From assembly GCF_923081025.1 (NCBI RefSeq), contig NZ_CAKLPZ010000001.1, forward strand, positions 1,922,001 through 1,986,000: a DNA stretch of 64,000 nt. Reading direction: 5' to 3'. The translations under genes and the position numbers were made by a program. This stretch comes from Neolewinella maritima (GTDB taxonomy: Bacteria; Bacteroidota; Bacteroidia; Chitinophagales; Saprospiraceae). A model generated the notes under the pieces. It searched no databases. It was given only the letters and a program-made list of their open reading frames with translations, and was not told where the DNA came from. Positions 10,531 through 20,015 of this stretch are shown one piece after another (the first letter of the stretch is position 1; each line of letters begins with the position of its first letter).

Positions 10531-11508
10531 ATGCGCCGACTACCCGCCGAATGGCACCCCCAGCAGCGGGTGTTGCTTTGCTTCCCGCGACGGGATAGTG
10601 ACTGGGGTGACGTGCTCGATCAGGCGGCCCGGGCCATGCTGGAGGCCGCCCGCCTCATTCAGCTGGCGTGCCCCGTTACGCTGATCGTTCCCGACCGGTC
10701 CTTCTTCTCCCCCTACGCTACTGATTTTACGGGCGCCGTCTGCTACCTGCCCGCCGACGATAGCTGGATACGGGACTCCGGACCGATCACGGTTTTTGAA
10801 GACGGTCCCCTACTGCTTGACTTTCAGTTTAATGGATGGGGCGGTAAATTCGATGCCACCCGCGATAATGCACTGCCCCGCGAGATCCACCGCGCACTGT
10901 ACCCACATACCGCGTACCAGGAAGTGCCACAGGTATTGGAGGGGGGCAGCATCGAAAGCGACGGGGCGGGTACCTTACTTACCACCACGCGCTGTTTGCT
11001 CTCGACAGGACGCAATGGGTTTACGGACAAACAGACCGCAGAAGCCATGCTACGCACTACCCTGGGGGCCGAGCGTATTATCTGGCTAGACCATGGAGAA
11101 TTGATCGGCGACGATACGGATGCCCACATTGATACCGTGGCACGCTTTCTTACCGCCGACACCATCGCCTACGTAGGGCCACCCCCGGCCGGTGATCCTC
11201 AGCACGCGGAGTTCACCCGTATGCGTGAAGAGCTGCGTGAACGAAGCACTGGATATAGGCTGGTGGAACTACCGTGGGTGGACACAATCTACAGCAGCAT
11301 CGATGGCCACCAGCTACCTGCTTCCTACGCTAACTTCCTGATCAGTAACGGTCACCTATTTCTACCCACCTACGGGGTAGCAACTGACGAGCTAGCGCAA
11401 TCGATCCTGGCTGGCTTCGGCTACCGGGTAGTGCCGGTGCCCTGCCGCAGCTTCATTGAGCAACATGGCGGCTTACACTGTCTGACGATGCAAATTCCTA
11501 GCTGGTAA
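10531..11508 (+). CDS. Agmatine deiminase / peptidylarginine-deiminase family protein
   Basis: Member of the guanidino-modifying (pentein) superfamily; agmatine deiminases convert agmatine to N-carbamoylputrescine and ammonia in polyamine synthesis. Characteristic segments are PAEWHPQQRVLLCFP at the start, DDSWIRDSGPI, LEGGSIESDGAGTLLTT, and the C-terminal GGLHCLTMQIP with the nucleophile Cys317. The 325-residue length is close to the usual 340-370. There is no signal peptide, so it is cytoplasmic. It is divergent from the FGE-like gene (39-base gap) and 11 bases ahead of the asparaginase gene, which suggests cotranscription. Preference for agmatine rather than peptidyl-arginine is inferred from family and lack of secretion signal. 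Confidence 0.9.
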   Translation: MRRLPAEWHPQQRVLLCFPRRDSDWGDVLDQAARAMLEAARLIQLACPVTLIVPDRSFFSPYATDFTGAVCYLPADDSWIRDSGPITVFEDGPLLLDFQFNGWGGKFDATRDNALPREIHRALYPHTAYQEVPQVLEGGSIESDGAGTLLTTTRCLLSTGRNGFTDKQTAEAMLRTTLGAERIIWLDHGELIGDDTDAHIDTVARFLTADTIAYVGPPPAGDPQHAEFTRMREELRERSTGYRLVELPWVDTIYSSIDGHQLPASYANFLISNGHLFLPTYGVATDELAQSILAGFGYRVVPVPCRSFIEQHGGLHCLTMQIPSW

Positions 11509-11519
11509 ACCACCTACCT

Positions 11520-12521
11520 ATGTCAACCGCCGACCGACGCCGTTTTCTCCGCCAGCTTCCCGTGCTGGGTGTAGCCGGTACGCTGGCCGCCTGCGGAACG
11601 GAGCAAAGTACCACGCAGGAACACCTCCCTCCGACCACCCGGCCCGTGGTCGTATCCACCTGGCAACACGGACTGGCTGCTAATGCCGCCGCCTACGCCG
11701 TGCTGGTCGACGGAGGAACTGCCCTTGATGCCGCGGAAGCAGGTGTACGGGTCACCGAAGCCGATCCCGCAGTGCGCACCGTCGGGCTGGGTGGGCGACC
11801 GGACCGCGACGGCATCGTCACCCTGGATGCGGCCATCATGGACGGCGCGGGCGGTTGTGGCAGTGTAGCGGCGCTGGAGGGCATCCTGCATCCTATTTCC
11901 GTGGCGCGCCGGGTAATGGAGGCCACCCCACACGTCATGCTAGTCGGTGACGGTGCACAGCAATTCGCGCTGGCTCAGGGCTTTACGCTTACCGACCTAC
12001 TGCTTCCCGAAATTGAGGAAGAGTGGAAAATATGGCAGCGTGACAATCCGGGCTACCGACCGCCCATCAACGTGGAGAACCACGATACGATTGGACTGCT
12101 TACACTGGACCAACAGGGCAACCTAGCGGCAGCCTGTACGACGAGTGGAGCGGCTTACAAATACCACGGTCGGGTGGGTGACTCCCCCCTCATCGGGGCC
12201 GGGCTCTACGTGGACGACGAAGTAGGTGCAGCCACCGCTACCGGCTGGGGTGAGGCGGTGATCCGTGCCTGTGGGTCCTTTCTGGTGGTTGAATTGATGC
12301 GGCAGGGCCACTCCCCCACCGAAGCGTGCCGGCTGGCCGTCGAGCGGGTGATCGCCAAGAATCCGGACTACCGGTCCATTCAGGTCGGCTTCATCGCGCT
12401 GGATAAATTGGGGCGTACCGGCGGCTACTGTATTCAGCCTGACTTTGACTATGCGGTCTACTCGCCGCAGGTAGACAATCAGTTGGTGGTCCCCCCCAGT
12501 AAACTCACAGGAAATGAGTGA
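11520..12521 (+). CDS. N4-(beta-N-acetylglucosaminyl)-L-asparaginase (glycosylasparaginase), exported
   Basis: N-terminal nucleophile hydrolase that cleaves the GlcNAc-asparagine bond of glycoasparagine. It is made as a precursor that cuts itself before the catalytic threonine, here Thr190 in ENHDTIGLL. Other family segments are VGLGGRPDRDGIVTLDAAIMDG, AACTTSGAAYKYHGRVGDSPLIGAG and YVDDEVGAATATGWGE. The N-terminus DRRRFLRQLPVLGVAGTLAAC combines a twin-arginine-type motif with a lipobox, so it is probably exported folded and lipid-anchored. It overlaps cutC by 8 bases. The role is likely glycoprotein degradation. Confidence 0.92.
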   Translation: MSTADRRRFLRQLPVLGVAGTLAACGTEQSTTQEHLPPTTRPVVVSTWQHGLAANAAAYAVLVDGGTALDAAEAGVRVTEADPAVRTVGLGGRPDRDGIVTLDAAIMDGAGGCGSVAALEGILHPISVARRVMEATPHVMLVGDGAQQFALAQGFTLTDLLLPEIEEEWKIWQRDNPGYRPPINVENHDTIGLLTLDQQGNLAAACTTSGAAYKYHGRVGDSPLIGAGLYVDDEVGAATATGWGEAVIRACGSFLVVELMRQGHSPTEACRLAVERVIAKNPDYRSIQVGFIALDKLGRTGGYCIQPDFDYAVYSPQVDNQLVVPPSKLTGNE

Positions 12522-13260
12522 TCCTATTTTCGAGGTTTGTCTGCAGAGCGTAGACGACGTCGTCGCAGCACAGGCCGGCGGCGCCCAGCGGGTAGAACTC
12601 TGCGCTGCCCTCGTGGAGGGAGGCGTGACTCCGAGCCTGGCCACCATTGCGGCCTGCGCGGCACTACCCATTGAGGTCATGGTGATGATCCGTCCACGCG
12701 GTGGCGATTTCGACTACACGGCGCGCGAGCTGGCGGTCATGGAGGCCGACATCGCACACTGCCGGGAGCTTGGCGTAGCGGGGGTAGTCTTTGGTATGCT
12801 AACCCCCCAGGGTCAGGTGGCGCGGCCGCAGGTGCAACGCTTACTGGCTGCGGCCGGACCGCTACAGGTATGCTTCCACCGGGCCTTCGACGTATGTCGC
12901 GATCCGCTGGAAGCGCTCGATATACTTAGAGATCTCGGGGTGCGGCGGGTACTTACCTCGGGGCAGGCCGCTACGGTACCAGAGGGGCTAGACCTAATTC
13001 AGCAGCTAGTGGACCGGGCGGGAAGCGACATAGAGATCCTGCCGGGCTGTGGGATAACCGTAAACAATGTGGCCCACGTACTACGGTACACCGGGGCACG
13101 GCAATTTCACGCGACGGCCTTTCGGGAGGTGGACAGTCGGATGCAGCACCGCAACGATCGCATCTACATGGGAGTACCTGGATGGCCGGAGTATCGTAGA
13201 GCGGTAACGGATCAGGAGGTAGTAGAAAAATACCTGCGCGCGGCAGTGACGTGTAAATGA
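12514..13260 (+). CDS. cutC: CutC family protein
   Basis: A 248-residue TIM-barrel protein of the CutC family, historically linked to copper homeostasis. The family start FEVCLQSVDDVVAAQAGGAQRVELCAAL, then MIRPRGGDFDYT, CFHRAFDVCRDP and VLTSGQAATVPEGLD are visible. The ATG at 12514 overlaps the preceding asparaginase stop by 8 bases, so the two are cotranscribed. The biochemical role of the family is not settled, and nothing in the neighbours concerns copper. The coding region contains an exact copy of the dispersed GCACCTGCGGCC motif at 12824-12835. Confidence 0.93.
   Translation: MSDPIFEVCLQSVDDVVAAQAGGAQRVELCAALVEGGVTPSLATIAACAALPIEVMVMIRPRGGDFDYTARELAVMEADIAHCRELGVAGVVFGMLTPQGQVARPQVQRLLAAAGPLQVCFHRAFDVCRDPLEALDILRDLGVRRVLTSGQAATVPEGLDLIQQLVDRAGSDIEILPGCGITVNNVAHVLRYTGARQFHATAFREVDSRMQHRNDRIYMGVPGWPEYRRAVTDQEVVEKYLRAAVTCK
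12824..12835 (-). repeat. Dispersed motif copy 2 (GCACCTGCGGCC)
   Basis: Minus-strand copy inside cutC, matching TTGCACCTGCGGCCGCGCC. The + strand gene reads it as ARPQVQ, a different frame from the signal-peptide copies. Confidence 0.75.
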
Positions 13261-13305
13261 CTACTTTTGGAGGATCGACCAACATATTTAGCATACAACC
13301 GAGCT

Positions 13306-13322
13306 AGCGAATATAATTCGCT
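13306..13322. promoter_or_regulatory. Inverted repeat in the region upstream of the DUF4331 genes
   Basis: AGCGAAT-ATA-ATTCGCT, 7-bp perfect arms, about 130 bases before the first DUF4331 start. A second pair, GATTTG...CAAATC, lies just downstream. It may be an operator or a weak end-of-transcript hairpin for cutC; no T tract follows. Confidence 0.3.
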
Positions 13323-13451
13323 CTTATTACGCGATTTGTGAATTAATTTGCCGGTAAACAAATCTACTTGGCCTACGTCCAACGTACCTACAGGTAGGTG
13401 AACCCCGTTCATCCATCCATTTTTACTAACCTTCTATCAGACACCATTTTT

Positions 13452-15191
13452 ATGACCAAGCTTTACCTCCGCTGTTTCGGTTGTTTTGCGTTGATCGTCT
13501 TTCTGGGCCAAACCGCCCTGGCGTCTTCCCACCGGGAAGCCCCGCTGATTGCCGACGATCCGCTTGCAGACAACACCGACGTCTATGCGTTTGTCTCCCC
13601 TGACGATTCTACTACCGTAACCCTCATCGCGAGCTACATCCCTATGCAGCTGCCCCAGGGTGGACCCAACTACTACACCTTCGGCGAAGACATCCGCTAC
13701 GAGATTCACGTGGATAACGATGCCGGCGTTGTCGGAGACGAGATCACCTACCGGTTCACCTTCGCACGGACCAATGAAGATCCTTCGACCTTCTTTAACA
13801 TCCGCCTCGGTGCGGAAAACATTAAGGCCACCTACACCCTCGAACGGAGCATGGATGGCATGATGACCTTCGATACGATCGTGCGCAATGGTATCGTACC
13901 TCCTTACGATATCGGGCCACGCTCCATTGAAGGTGGTGCCGGCCTCGACACCACGTACGCCAGTATCTGGGAAGGTTCCATCGCTACGGCCACGACCGGA
14001 GAAATGGTATTCGCCGGTCCTTCCGACGATGCCTTCTTCGTAGACCTGGGTGGTGTGTTCGACCTGGGTGATTCACCCCGACAGGGAGAAGACGATGCCA
14101 GCCGCGATGGCCTGGCACAGTTCAACGTACATACGCTGGCCATCAAAGTACCTAAGACCACCCTGCTCAAGCAGGGAGCTGCCGCTACGCCGACCAGCAT
14201 TTTGGACGGTGATTACGTCATTGGTGTATGGGCCTCCGCCAGCCGGCCGGCTATCCGCACCATTGTCGATGGTGACTCCATTGTCGACTCCGGCGATTAC
14301 GTACAGGTCTCGCGCCTGGGTATGCCCCTCACCAATGAGGTTATCATCCCCGTGGGTATGAAGGACTACTGGAACGCGATCACCCCCTATATGGAGCTCG
14401 GCGATACCGTTTTGGATAAGTACTTCTACAACCCCGAATTGGCCCTATATATGGACACCGCGAATTTCGCTGCCGCTGTGCCAGCCTTTGCGCCGCTGCG
14501 TCTGCAGGAAGCCAGCCTTGGTTCCTTCGACTTCACAAATGGTGCTGACGGCCTGTTCGGCCTTACGGACGAGCAGAAGATGGGTACTGTATTCGCAGAT
14601 CCTACGTTTGGCCCGATCCTGCTCCCCGGAGCCGGTAAGCCCCGCTCGGTGGACCTCTGGCCCATCTTCCACACCGGTGTACCTAATGCGCGCCCCTATC
14701 AGCTCGCTACCGGCAAGGGTGGCAACCCCCTGGCTGCTGGAAAGCCCTTCATCAACAACTTCCTCCCGAACGGTGGCGATATGCTCCGGCTCAACATGGC
14801 CGTACCCGCTACGCCCCGCAACTCCGATGCCTTCGACTCACGCGGTCTCGTAGCCGCCGCAGTTATAGGACTGACGGACGCCAACTTCGCAGATGCTAGT
14901 CTGCAGATGATTCCTAACATGGACGGATTCCCCAACGGACGCCGCCTGGAGGATGACGTGACCCGGATCGAGCTTCAGGCCGTAGGTGGCGTAGTACTGG
15001 CCGCGATCGGCCTGTGGTACGACGACTACGACCCTGCCACGGATGAAAGTCCCGTCACCGAACAGCTACTCGGCGTACTCAACTACACCACCGAAGTAGA
15101 ATCTAACGATCGGGATTTCCGCTCGACCTTCCCCTACGTCGCCCTACCCTGGCGCGGCACCGAAGTCGATCACACCAACCTGGCGGAGTAA
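13452..15191 (+). CDS. Secreted DUF4331 protein (first of a tandem pair, without sorting domain)
   Basis: A 579-residue exported protein. After the signal peptide (CFALIVFLGQTALA) it opens with the DUF4331 hallmark SSHREAPLIADDPLADNTDVYAF. Repeated blocks such as PSTFFNIRLGAENIKATYTLE, RLGMPLTNEVIIPVGMKDYWN and FINNFLPNGGDMLRLNMAVP are shared with the next gene. I chose the ATG at 13452; an in-frame GTG at 13398 would precede the signal peptide by 18 residues. The protein ends at VDHTNLAE with no type IX sorting domain, unlike its neighbour. DUF4331 has no established activity; the acidic, Asp-rich sequence hints at metal binding, which is only inference. Confidence 0.9.
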   Translation: MTKLYLRCFGCFALIVFLGQTALASSHREAPLIADDPLADNTDVYAFVSPDDSTTVTLIASYIPMQLPQGGPNYYTFGEDIRYEIHVDNDAGVVGDEITYRFTFARTNEDPSTFFNIRLGAENIKATYTLERSMDGMMTFDTIVRNGIVPPYDIGPRSIEGGAGLDTTYASIWEGSIATATTGEMVFAGPSDDAFFVDLGGVFDLGDSPRQGEDDASRDGLAQFNVHTLAIKVPKTTLLKQGAAATPTSILDGDYVIGVWASASRPAIRTIVDGDSIVDSGDYVQVSRLGMPLTNEVIIPVGMKDYWNAITPYMELGDTVLDKYFYNPELALYMDTANFAAAVPAFAPLRLQEASLGSFDFTNGADGLFGLTDEQKMGTVFADPTFGPILLPGAGKPRSVDLWPIFHTGVPNARPYQLATGKGGNPLAAGKPFINNFLPNGGDMLRLNMAVPATPRNSDAFDSRGLVAAAVIGLTDANFADASLQMIPNMDGFPNGRRLEDDVTRIELQAVGGVVLAAIGLWYDDYDPATDESPVTEQLLGVLNYTTEVESNDRDFRSTFPYVALPWRGTEVDHTNLAE

Positions 15192-15218
15192 TCCACCGGA
15201 CCAACTCATTAAACGACC

Positions 15219-15243
15219 GCCCCGGTCGGATTTCGACCGGGGC
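15219..15243 (+). terminator. Hairpin between the two DUF4331 genes
   Basis: GCCCCGGTCG / CGACCGGGGC around a short ATT-containing loop, followed only by TTACC. It probably attenuates rather than fully ends transcription into the second gene. Confidence 0.6.
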
Positions 15244-15259
15244 TTACCATAAACTAACT

Positions 15260-17356
15260 ATGCATTTAATTCAACCCACTAAAAGCGCGCTCCTGCTCCT
15301 GCTCGGGGTGTTGATGGGCACAGGTCTGCTGGCCTCGTCTCACCGAGAAGCGCCCCTCATATCCGATGATCCGCTCGCGGACAACGTCGACGTATACGCC
15401 TTCCGCTCCCCCGATATGGACGGTATGGTTACGCTGATCGCTACCTATATTCCCATGCAACTTCCCCACGGTGGACCAAACTGGTACCACTTCGGTGAAG
15501 ACATCCGCTACGAGATCCACGTCGACAACGATGCCGATACCAAGGGTGACGACATGGTATTCCGTTTCACCTTCAAGCGCAAGAACGAAGATCCTTCTAC
15601 CTTCTTCAACATTCGCTTAGGTAAGGAAAACCTGAAGACCACCTATAATCTGGATATGATCGATCGCAGTGCGAGGGCTACCCGCCTGGTCACGGATGGT
15701 GTAGTGCCTGCACCGAACATCGGTCCTCGCTCCATCCAGTCCGGTGTCGGCCTCGGTCAGGACAGCTACGAAAGCTACTCCAACAGTGCAGTCGATACCC
15801 TAGATAATGGTATGATGGTATTTGCCGGCCCGGTAGACGATCCCTTCTTCGTAGACCTGGGTGGTATTTTCGACCTTGGTGATACTCCCCGTCAGGATGG
15901 CGATCCCATTGACGGACTAGCCTGTTTCAACGTGAATGCCCTGGTACTTAACGTACCCATCGATATGCTGCGCCGCGATAATACCCGCGACGATGATGAC
16001 GATGACGACGGTATGCCCGATGACATTCTCGACGGCGACTACGTGATCGGTGTTTGGGCTTCGGCCAGCCGGCCCCGCGTACGGGTGCTACAGGACGATG
16101 GTTCCAAGCCAGAAATCACCGACAACACCTACGTACAGGTAAGCCGTCTGGGTATGCCACTGACCAATGAGGCGGTCATTCCCGTCGGCATGAAGGACTA
16201 CTGGAATGCGCTGACTCCCTACGAGGAGCTTGCCGATACCCTACTGGATAAGCACTTCTACAACCCCGAGCTGGCGTTGTACATGGACGACGATGAGTTC
16301 GGCGGTGCCGTTCCTGCGTTCGCTCCCCTGCGTGTACAAACGGCTAGCCAGACCGTACTCGGAAACGTCGACTTCACCAATGGTGCGGACGGCCTTTTCA
16401 TACTGAAGGGAAATGCTGCCCTCGACGGTAGCGCGCTAGATGACGACGTCTTTGGCAATCTACTGCTCCCCGGAGCCGGTAAGCCACGCTCCGTTGACCT
16501 GTGGCCCATCTTCCATACGGGTGTACCTAACCTCGCACCCTACCAACTTGCGACCGGCAAGACTCCGGGTAACCCCCTAACCGCCGGTAAGCCCTTCATC
16601 AACAACTTCCTGCCCAATGGCGGTGACATGCTGCGTCTGAACATGGCTGTACCCGCTACGTCCCGTGATTCGGCTGACTTCAGCTCGCTCGGCCTTATTC
16701 AGGCCGCAGTACTCGGTCTGACCGATCCCCGCTTCAATGGAGATACGGAGATCCAGTTCATTCCTAACATGGATGGCTTCCCCAACGGACGCCGCCTGGA
16801 GGATGACGTGACCCGCATCGAGCTGCAGGCCGTCGCTGGTCTGGTTCTCGCCGCAGTGGGTCTAGGCTACGATGATTACGACATCACTGACGCAGACGCA
16901 AGTCTGGCCAGTCCCGATCTGTTGGGCGTATACTCTTACACCACCGGTGTAGAGGAGAACGACCTGGCTTTCCGCGATACCTTCCCCTACCTGGCTCTGC
17001 CCCACAGTGCCAAGGGTGAGTGTAGCGGTGCGATCCGTCCTAACGCCGTAGATGACTTCTTCACGACCGACGGTTTGGGTATCGATGCACCCCGTGTAGT
17101 GGGCATCAACTTCCCTAACCCGTTCCAGACCCAGACGACCATCAAGTTGCGGGTACGTGAGACGACCGCGGTCAATATCGATCTCTACGACGTCAACGGT
17201 CGCCGGATGAGTAATCTGGCCCGTCGTGCCTTCCCCGCCGGTGAGCACCTGATTCCCGTACAAGTGACTAACTTGCCACAGGGTATCTACTTCGCAGTAG
17301 TCAGCAACGGCTCCGGTGAAGTAATGCAGACACTACGGATGGTTAAGTCGCACTAA
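15260..17356 (+). CDS. Secreted DUF4331 protein with type IX C-terminal sorting domain
   Basis: A 698-residue paralogue of the preceding gene. Signal peptide (ALLLLLGVLMGTGLLA), then SSHREAPLISDDPLADNVDVYAF. It carries an extra acidic stretch near residue 240 (TRDDDDDDDGMPDD) that could bind calcium. The last 80 or so residues form a type A sorting domain of the type IX system: VVGINFPNPFQTQTTIKL, IDLYDVNGRRM, LPQGIYFAVVSN and a final TLRMVKSH. It should therefore be exported across the outer membrane and probably anchored on the surface, while the first paralogue stays in the periplasm or uses another route. Function unknown. Confidence 0.92.
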   Translation: MHLIQPTKSALLLLLGVLMGTGLLASSHREAPLISDDPLADNVDVYAFRSPDMDGMVTLIATYIPMQLPHGGPNWYHFGEDIRYEIHVDNDADTKGDDMVFRFTFKRKNEDPSTFFNIRLGKENLKTTYNLDMIDRSARATRLVTDGVVPAPNIGPRSIQSGVGLGQDSYESYSNSAVDTLDNGMMVFAGPVDDPFFVDLGGIFDLGDTPRQDGDPIDGLACFNVNALVLNVPIDMLRRDNTRDDDDDDDGMPDDILDGDYVIGVWASASRPRVRVLQDDGSKPEITDNTYVQVSRLGMPLTNEAVIPVGMKDYWNALTPYEELADTLLDKHFYNPELALYMDDDEFGGAVPAFAPLRVQTASQTVLGNVDFTNGADGLFILKGNAALDGSALDDDVFGNLLLPGAGKPRSVDLWPIFHTGVPNLAPYQLATGKTPGNPLTAGKPFINNFLPNGGDMLRLNMAVPATSRDSADFSSLGLIQAAVLGLTDPRFNGDTEIQFIPNMDGFPNGRRLEDDVTRIELQAVAGLVLAAVGLGYDDYDITDADASLASPDLLGVYSYTTGVEENDLAFRDTFPYLALPHSAKGECSGAIRPNAVDDFFTTDGLGIDAPRVVGINFPNPFQTQTTIKLRVRETTAVNIDLYDVNGRRMSNLARRAFPAGEHLIPVQVTNLPQGIYFAVVSNGSGEVMQTLRMVKSH

Positions 17357-17386
17357 ACTAACCGTCGCGACAGTGACCATCACCTT

Positions 17387-17426
17387 AGCGTGGTACTTCG
17401 AAACTCGGAGTACCACGCTTTTTATT
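17387..17426 (+). terminator. Rho-independent terminator after the second DUF4331 gene
   Basis: Stem AGCGTGGTACT / AGTACCACGCT, loop of about 11 bases, then TTTTATTT. Perfect 11-bp arms. Confidence 0.9.
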
Positions 17427-17449
17427 TAGCCTCATTCAGTAAACTGCGT

Positions 17450-18700
17450 ATGCGTACTATTCTTACATCTGTCCTCCCGATCCTAATTTCCTGTCTCCTC
17501 ATATCCTGCGGAGGTGATGAATCGTCCACCGCTGACACCAGCACGACGGGGAAGGATATTGATATTCCGGATCTACTAAAGCGTCCCGAAGCCCTACAAA
17601 ATGCGGCCGAATGGGACAAGACACAGAGTGGCTACATGCAGATGAGCAGTACGCTACGACTGGATGATGCGCAGGCCATCGAGCCGCGTATCACCCTGGC
17701 AAAGATCTTTGTGAACGAGGCCCGCGTGACCGGGGAGCACGGACACTACTACCCTGCCGCACTAAAGATGCTCGATGAGGCCCTGGAACTAAATCACGAC
17801 GGACCCAGAGATACCAACCTGGAATTCGATGCGCTAGCCACAAAGGCCGGCGTACAGCTTTCGCAGCACGACTTCAAGGAAGCCTTGGCTACGGCCAAGC
17901 AGGCGGTTAGCATCAACCCCTACAACGCACAGGTATACGGAGCCGTCGTGGATGCCCACGTCGAGCTAGGTGACTATCCGGCCGCCATTGCTGCAGCGGA
18001 TAAGATGAACGAGATTCGTCCAGACCTGCGATCCTACAGCCGGGTGTCCTACCTGCGCGAAATTCACGGTGATGTGGATGGTGCCATCGAAGCCATGAAA
18101 CGCGCCGTCAATGCCGGCGCGCCGGGCTACGAGTCTACGGCCTGGGCACGGCTCACCCTCGGAGAACTGTACCACCGATACGGACAGCCGGAGGATGCGG
18201 CCGCCCAGTATAAAACGATTCTACAGGAGCGTCCCAACTATCCCTTCGCTATCGCTGCGCAGGCCGAACTGGCCATGGACCGCGAGGATTACGAAGAGGC
18301 TGAGCGGCTACTGATCGAAGCTAAGAATATCATCCCTGAGGTCGGTTACTACATCGACCTGGCGGAGTTGTACACGATACAGGGCAGAGATGAGGAAGCT
18401 CAGGCGCTGAAGGAAGAGATCCTGGTGATGCTACAGGAGGATGTAGACAGCGGCCACAATATGGATATGGAGTACGCCGCACTCTACCGTGACCAGTACG
18501 AAGACTACGATAAAGCCCTGGACTATATGCTTAAGGAGTACCAGGTGCGTCCCAATAATATCGACGTGAACCGCATGCTGGCCAGCATCTACCTCAAGCG
18601 AGGTGACACGGCTAAGGCGAAAGAGCATCTGAGTAAGGCACAGGTCACCGAGTCGAAGCACCCGGAACTCCAGGAGCTGGAAGCGGCGCTAGCTAAGTGA
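17450..18700 (+). CDS. TPR-repeat lipoprotein
   Basis: A 416-residue lipoprotein: the signal TSVLPILISCLLISC ends in a lipobox with the lipidated Cys near residue 20, followed by GGDESS. The rest consists of tetratricopeptide repeats, for example DFKEALATAKQAVSINPYNA, DYPAAIAAADKMNEIRPD, QPEDAAAQYKTILQERPNYP and DTAKAKEHLSKAQVTESKHP. The ATG at 17450 starts the signal; an in-frame start at 17390 would place the upstream terminator in coding sequence and is rejected. It follows the DUF4331 pair on the same strand, and I recall TPR genes beside DUF4331 genes in other Bacteroidota. A strong terminator separates them, so it may be transcribed on its own. Confidence 0.88.
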   Translation: MRTILTSVLPILISCLLISCGGDESSTADTSTTGKDIDIPDLLKRPEALQNAAEWDKTQSGYMQMSSTLRLDDAQAIEPRITLAKIFVNEARVTGEHGHYYPAALKMLDEALELNHDGPRDTNLEFDALATKAGVQLSQHDFKEALATAKQAVSINPYNAQVYGAVVDAHVELGDYPAAIAAADKMNEIRPDLRSYSRVSYLREIHGDVDGAIEAMKRAVNAGAPGYESTAWARLTLGELYHRYGQPEDAAAQYKTILQERPNYPFAIAAQAELAMDREDYEEAERLLIEAKNIIPEVGYYIDLAELYTIQGRDEEAQALKEEILVMLQEDVDSGHNMDMEYAALYRDQYEDYDKALDYMLKEYQVRPNNIDVNRMLASIYLKRGDTAKAKEHLSKAQVTESKHPELQELEAALAK

Positions 18701-18710
18701 TTGCATACCG

Positions 18711-19970
18711 CTACTCGACGGTAGCGACGGGTCGGGCCAGGGCGGGTAGCTCCACCTGGGTGCCGAGTAGGTCTTCCATAGTTTCGCGGCGACGAATGAG
18801 GTGGGCCCGTCCGTCCAGGATCATTACTTCAGCGGGTCGGAAGCGGCTGTTGTAGTTGCTGGCCATCATGTAGCAGTAGGCTCCGGCGTTTGCCATGGAG
18901 AGTATATCACCCTCCCGCACCTCAGCCAGTTGCCGGTTTATGCCGAAGGTATCCGTCTCACAGATGTATCCGACTACTGTATAGATACGGGGCTTACCTC
19001 CGTGGTTGCTTACGTTCACGATGTGGTGGTAGGCGTCGTAGAACATTGGGCGAATCATGTGATTGAGTCCGCTGTCTACTCCGGCAAATACGGTGGCTGG
19101 GGTAGTCTTGACCACATTGGTCCGCATCAGGAAGGTACCTGCTTCGCTGACGAGAAACTTACCGGGCTCGAACATCAGGGCCAACTCGCGGCCGTAGTCA
19201 GCACAGAAGGCATTGAAGCGATCGGTCAGGCGTGCGCCCAGGTCCTCGATATCGGTGGCGATACCACCCTCCTTGTAGGGCACTTTGAAGCCGGACCCAA
19301 AGTCGATGTAGTCCAGATCGGGAAAATCTACCGCCGCGCGCAGTAAAATTTCTACACCCTGCAGGAAAACCTGCGCGTCAAGTATATCAGAGCCGGTATG
19401 CATATGTAGGCCCTCGATCTTGAGGCCCAGCGCACTCACTACCTTGAGTACGTGGGGCACTTGGTGGATGCTGATGCCGAACTTGGAGTCGATGTGGCCT
19501 ACGCTGATCTTGCTGTTGCCCCCCGCCATGATGTGGGGATTGAGGCGTATGCAGATGGGAACGCCGCGGTGCTGATCACCAAATTGTTCCAGGATGGAGA
19601 TGTTATCGATGTTCATCCGTACACCCTTGCTGACCGCCCGGTTCACCTCCTCCAGGCTCACACAGTTTGGCGTGAAAAGGATGTCATGGGGATCGAAACC
19701 CGCCAGGAGACCGAGCTCGACCTCCTGCATGGAGACGGTATCGAGTCCGCTACCCAACTGCTGGAACAGGCGCAGGACGTTCAGATTCGTGAGGGCCTTG
19801 CAGGCGTAGTTGATACGTAGCCGCTTTGCTCCCCCAAAGGCTTTGCTGATGCGATGGTACTGCTGTTTCATGCGCGCAGCATCGTATACATAAACGGGAG
19901 CACCGAACTGCTCGACCAGGCTTAACACGTCTACGCCAGCGATCTGATAGCGGCCATCAACAAACTCCAT
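18711..19970 (-). CDS. lysA: Diaminopimelate decarboxylase
   Basis: PLP-dependent enzyme for the last step of lysine synthesis, decarboxylating meso-diaminopimelate. Lys58 in INYACKALTN is the PLP-binding lysine. GLHMHTGSDI, DFGSGFKVPY, FEPGKFLV, the C-terminal VGYICETDTFG with the catalytic Cys, and NAGAYCYMMASNYNSRFRPAEV support DAP rather than ornithine decarboxylase. The 419-residue length fits. Its 3' end faces the TPR gene with a 10-base gap. A consensus TACCTTTG -7 box lies 19 bases before the ATG. Confidence 0.95.
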   Translation of the reverse strand: MEFVDGRYQIAGVDVLSLVEQFGAPVYVYDAARMKQQYHRISKAFGGAKRLRINYACKALTNLNVLRLFQQLGSGLDTVSMQEVELGLLAGFDPHDILFTPNCVSLEEVNRAVSKGVRMNIDNISILEQFGDQHRGVPICIRLNPHIMAGGNSKISVGHIDSKFGISIHQVPHVLKVVSALGLKIEGLHMHTGSDILDAQVFLQGVEILLRAAVDFPDLDYIDFGSGFKVPYKEGGIATDIEDLGARLTDRFNAFCADYGRELALMFEPGKFLVSEAGTFLMRTNVVKTTPATVFAGVDSGLNHMIRPMFYDAYHHIVNVSNHGGKPRIYTVVGYICETDTFGINRQLAEVREGDILSMANAGAYCYMMASNYNSRFRPAEVMILDGRAHLIRRRETMEDLLGTQVELPALARPVATVE

Positions 19971-19989
19971 GGGGGGATACTTATGCCGG

Positions 19990-19997
19990 CAAAGGTA
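19990..19997 (-). promoter_or_regulatory. -7 box (TACCTTTG) for lysA
   Basis: Exact TAnnTTTG match on the minus strand, 19 bases before the lysA ATG. It lies between lysA and the DUF2805 gene, so lysA can be transcribed independently. Confidence 0.55.
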
Positions 19998-20015
19998 CGG
20001 TAAGCCGGTAGTAGA

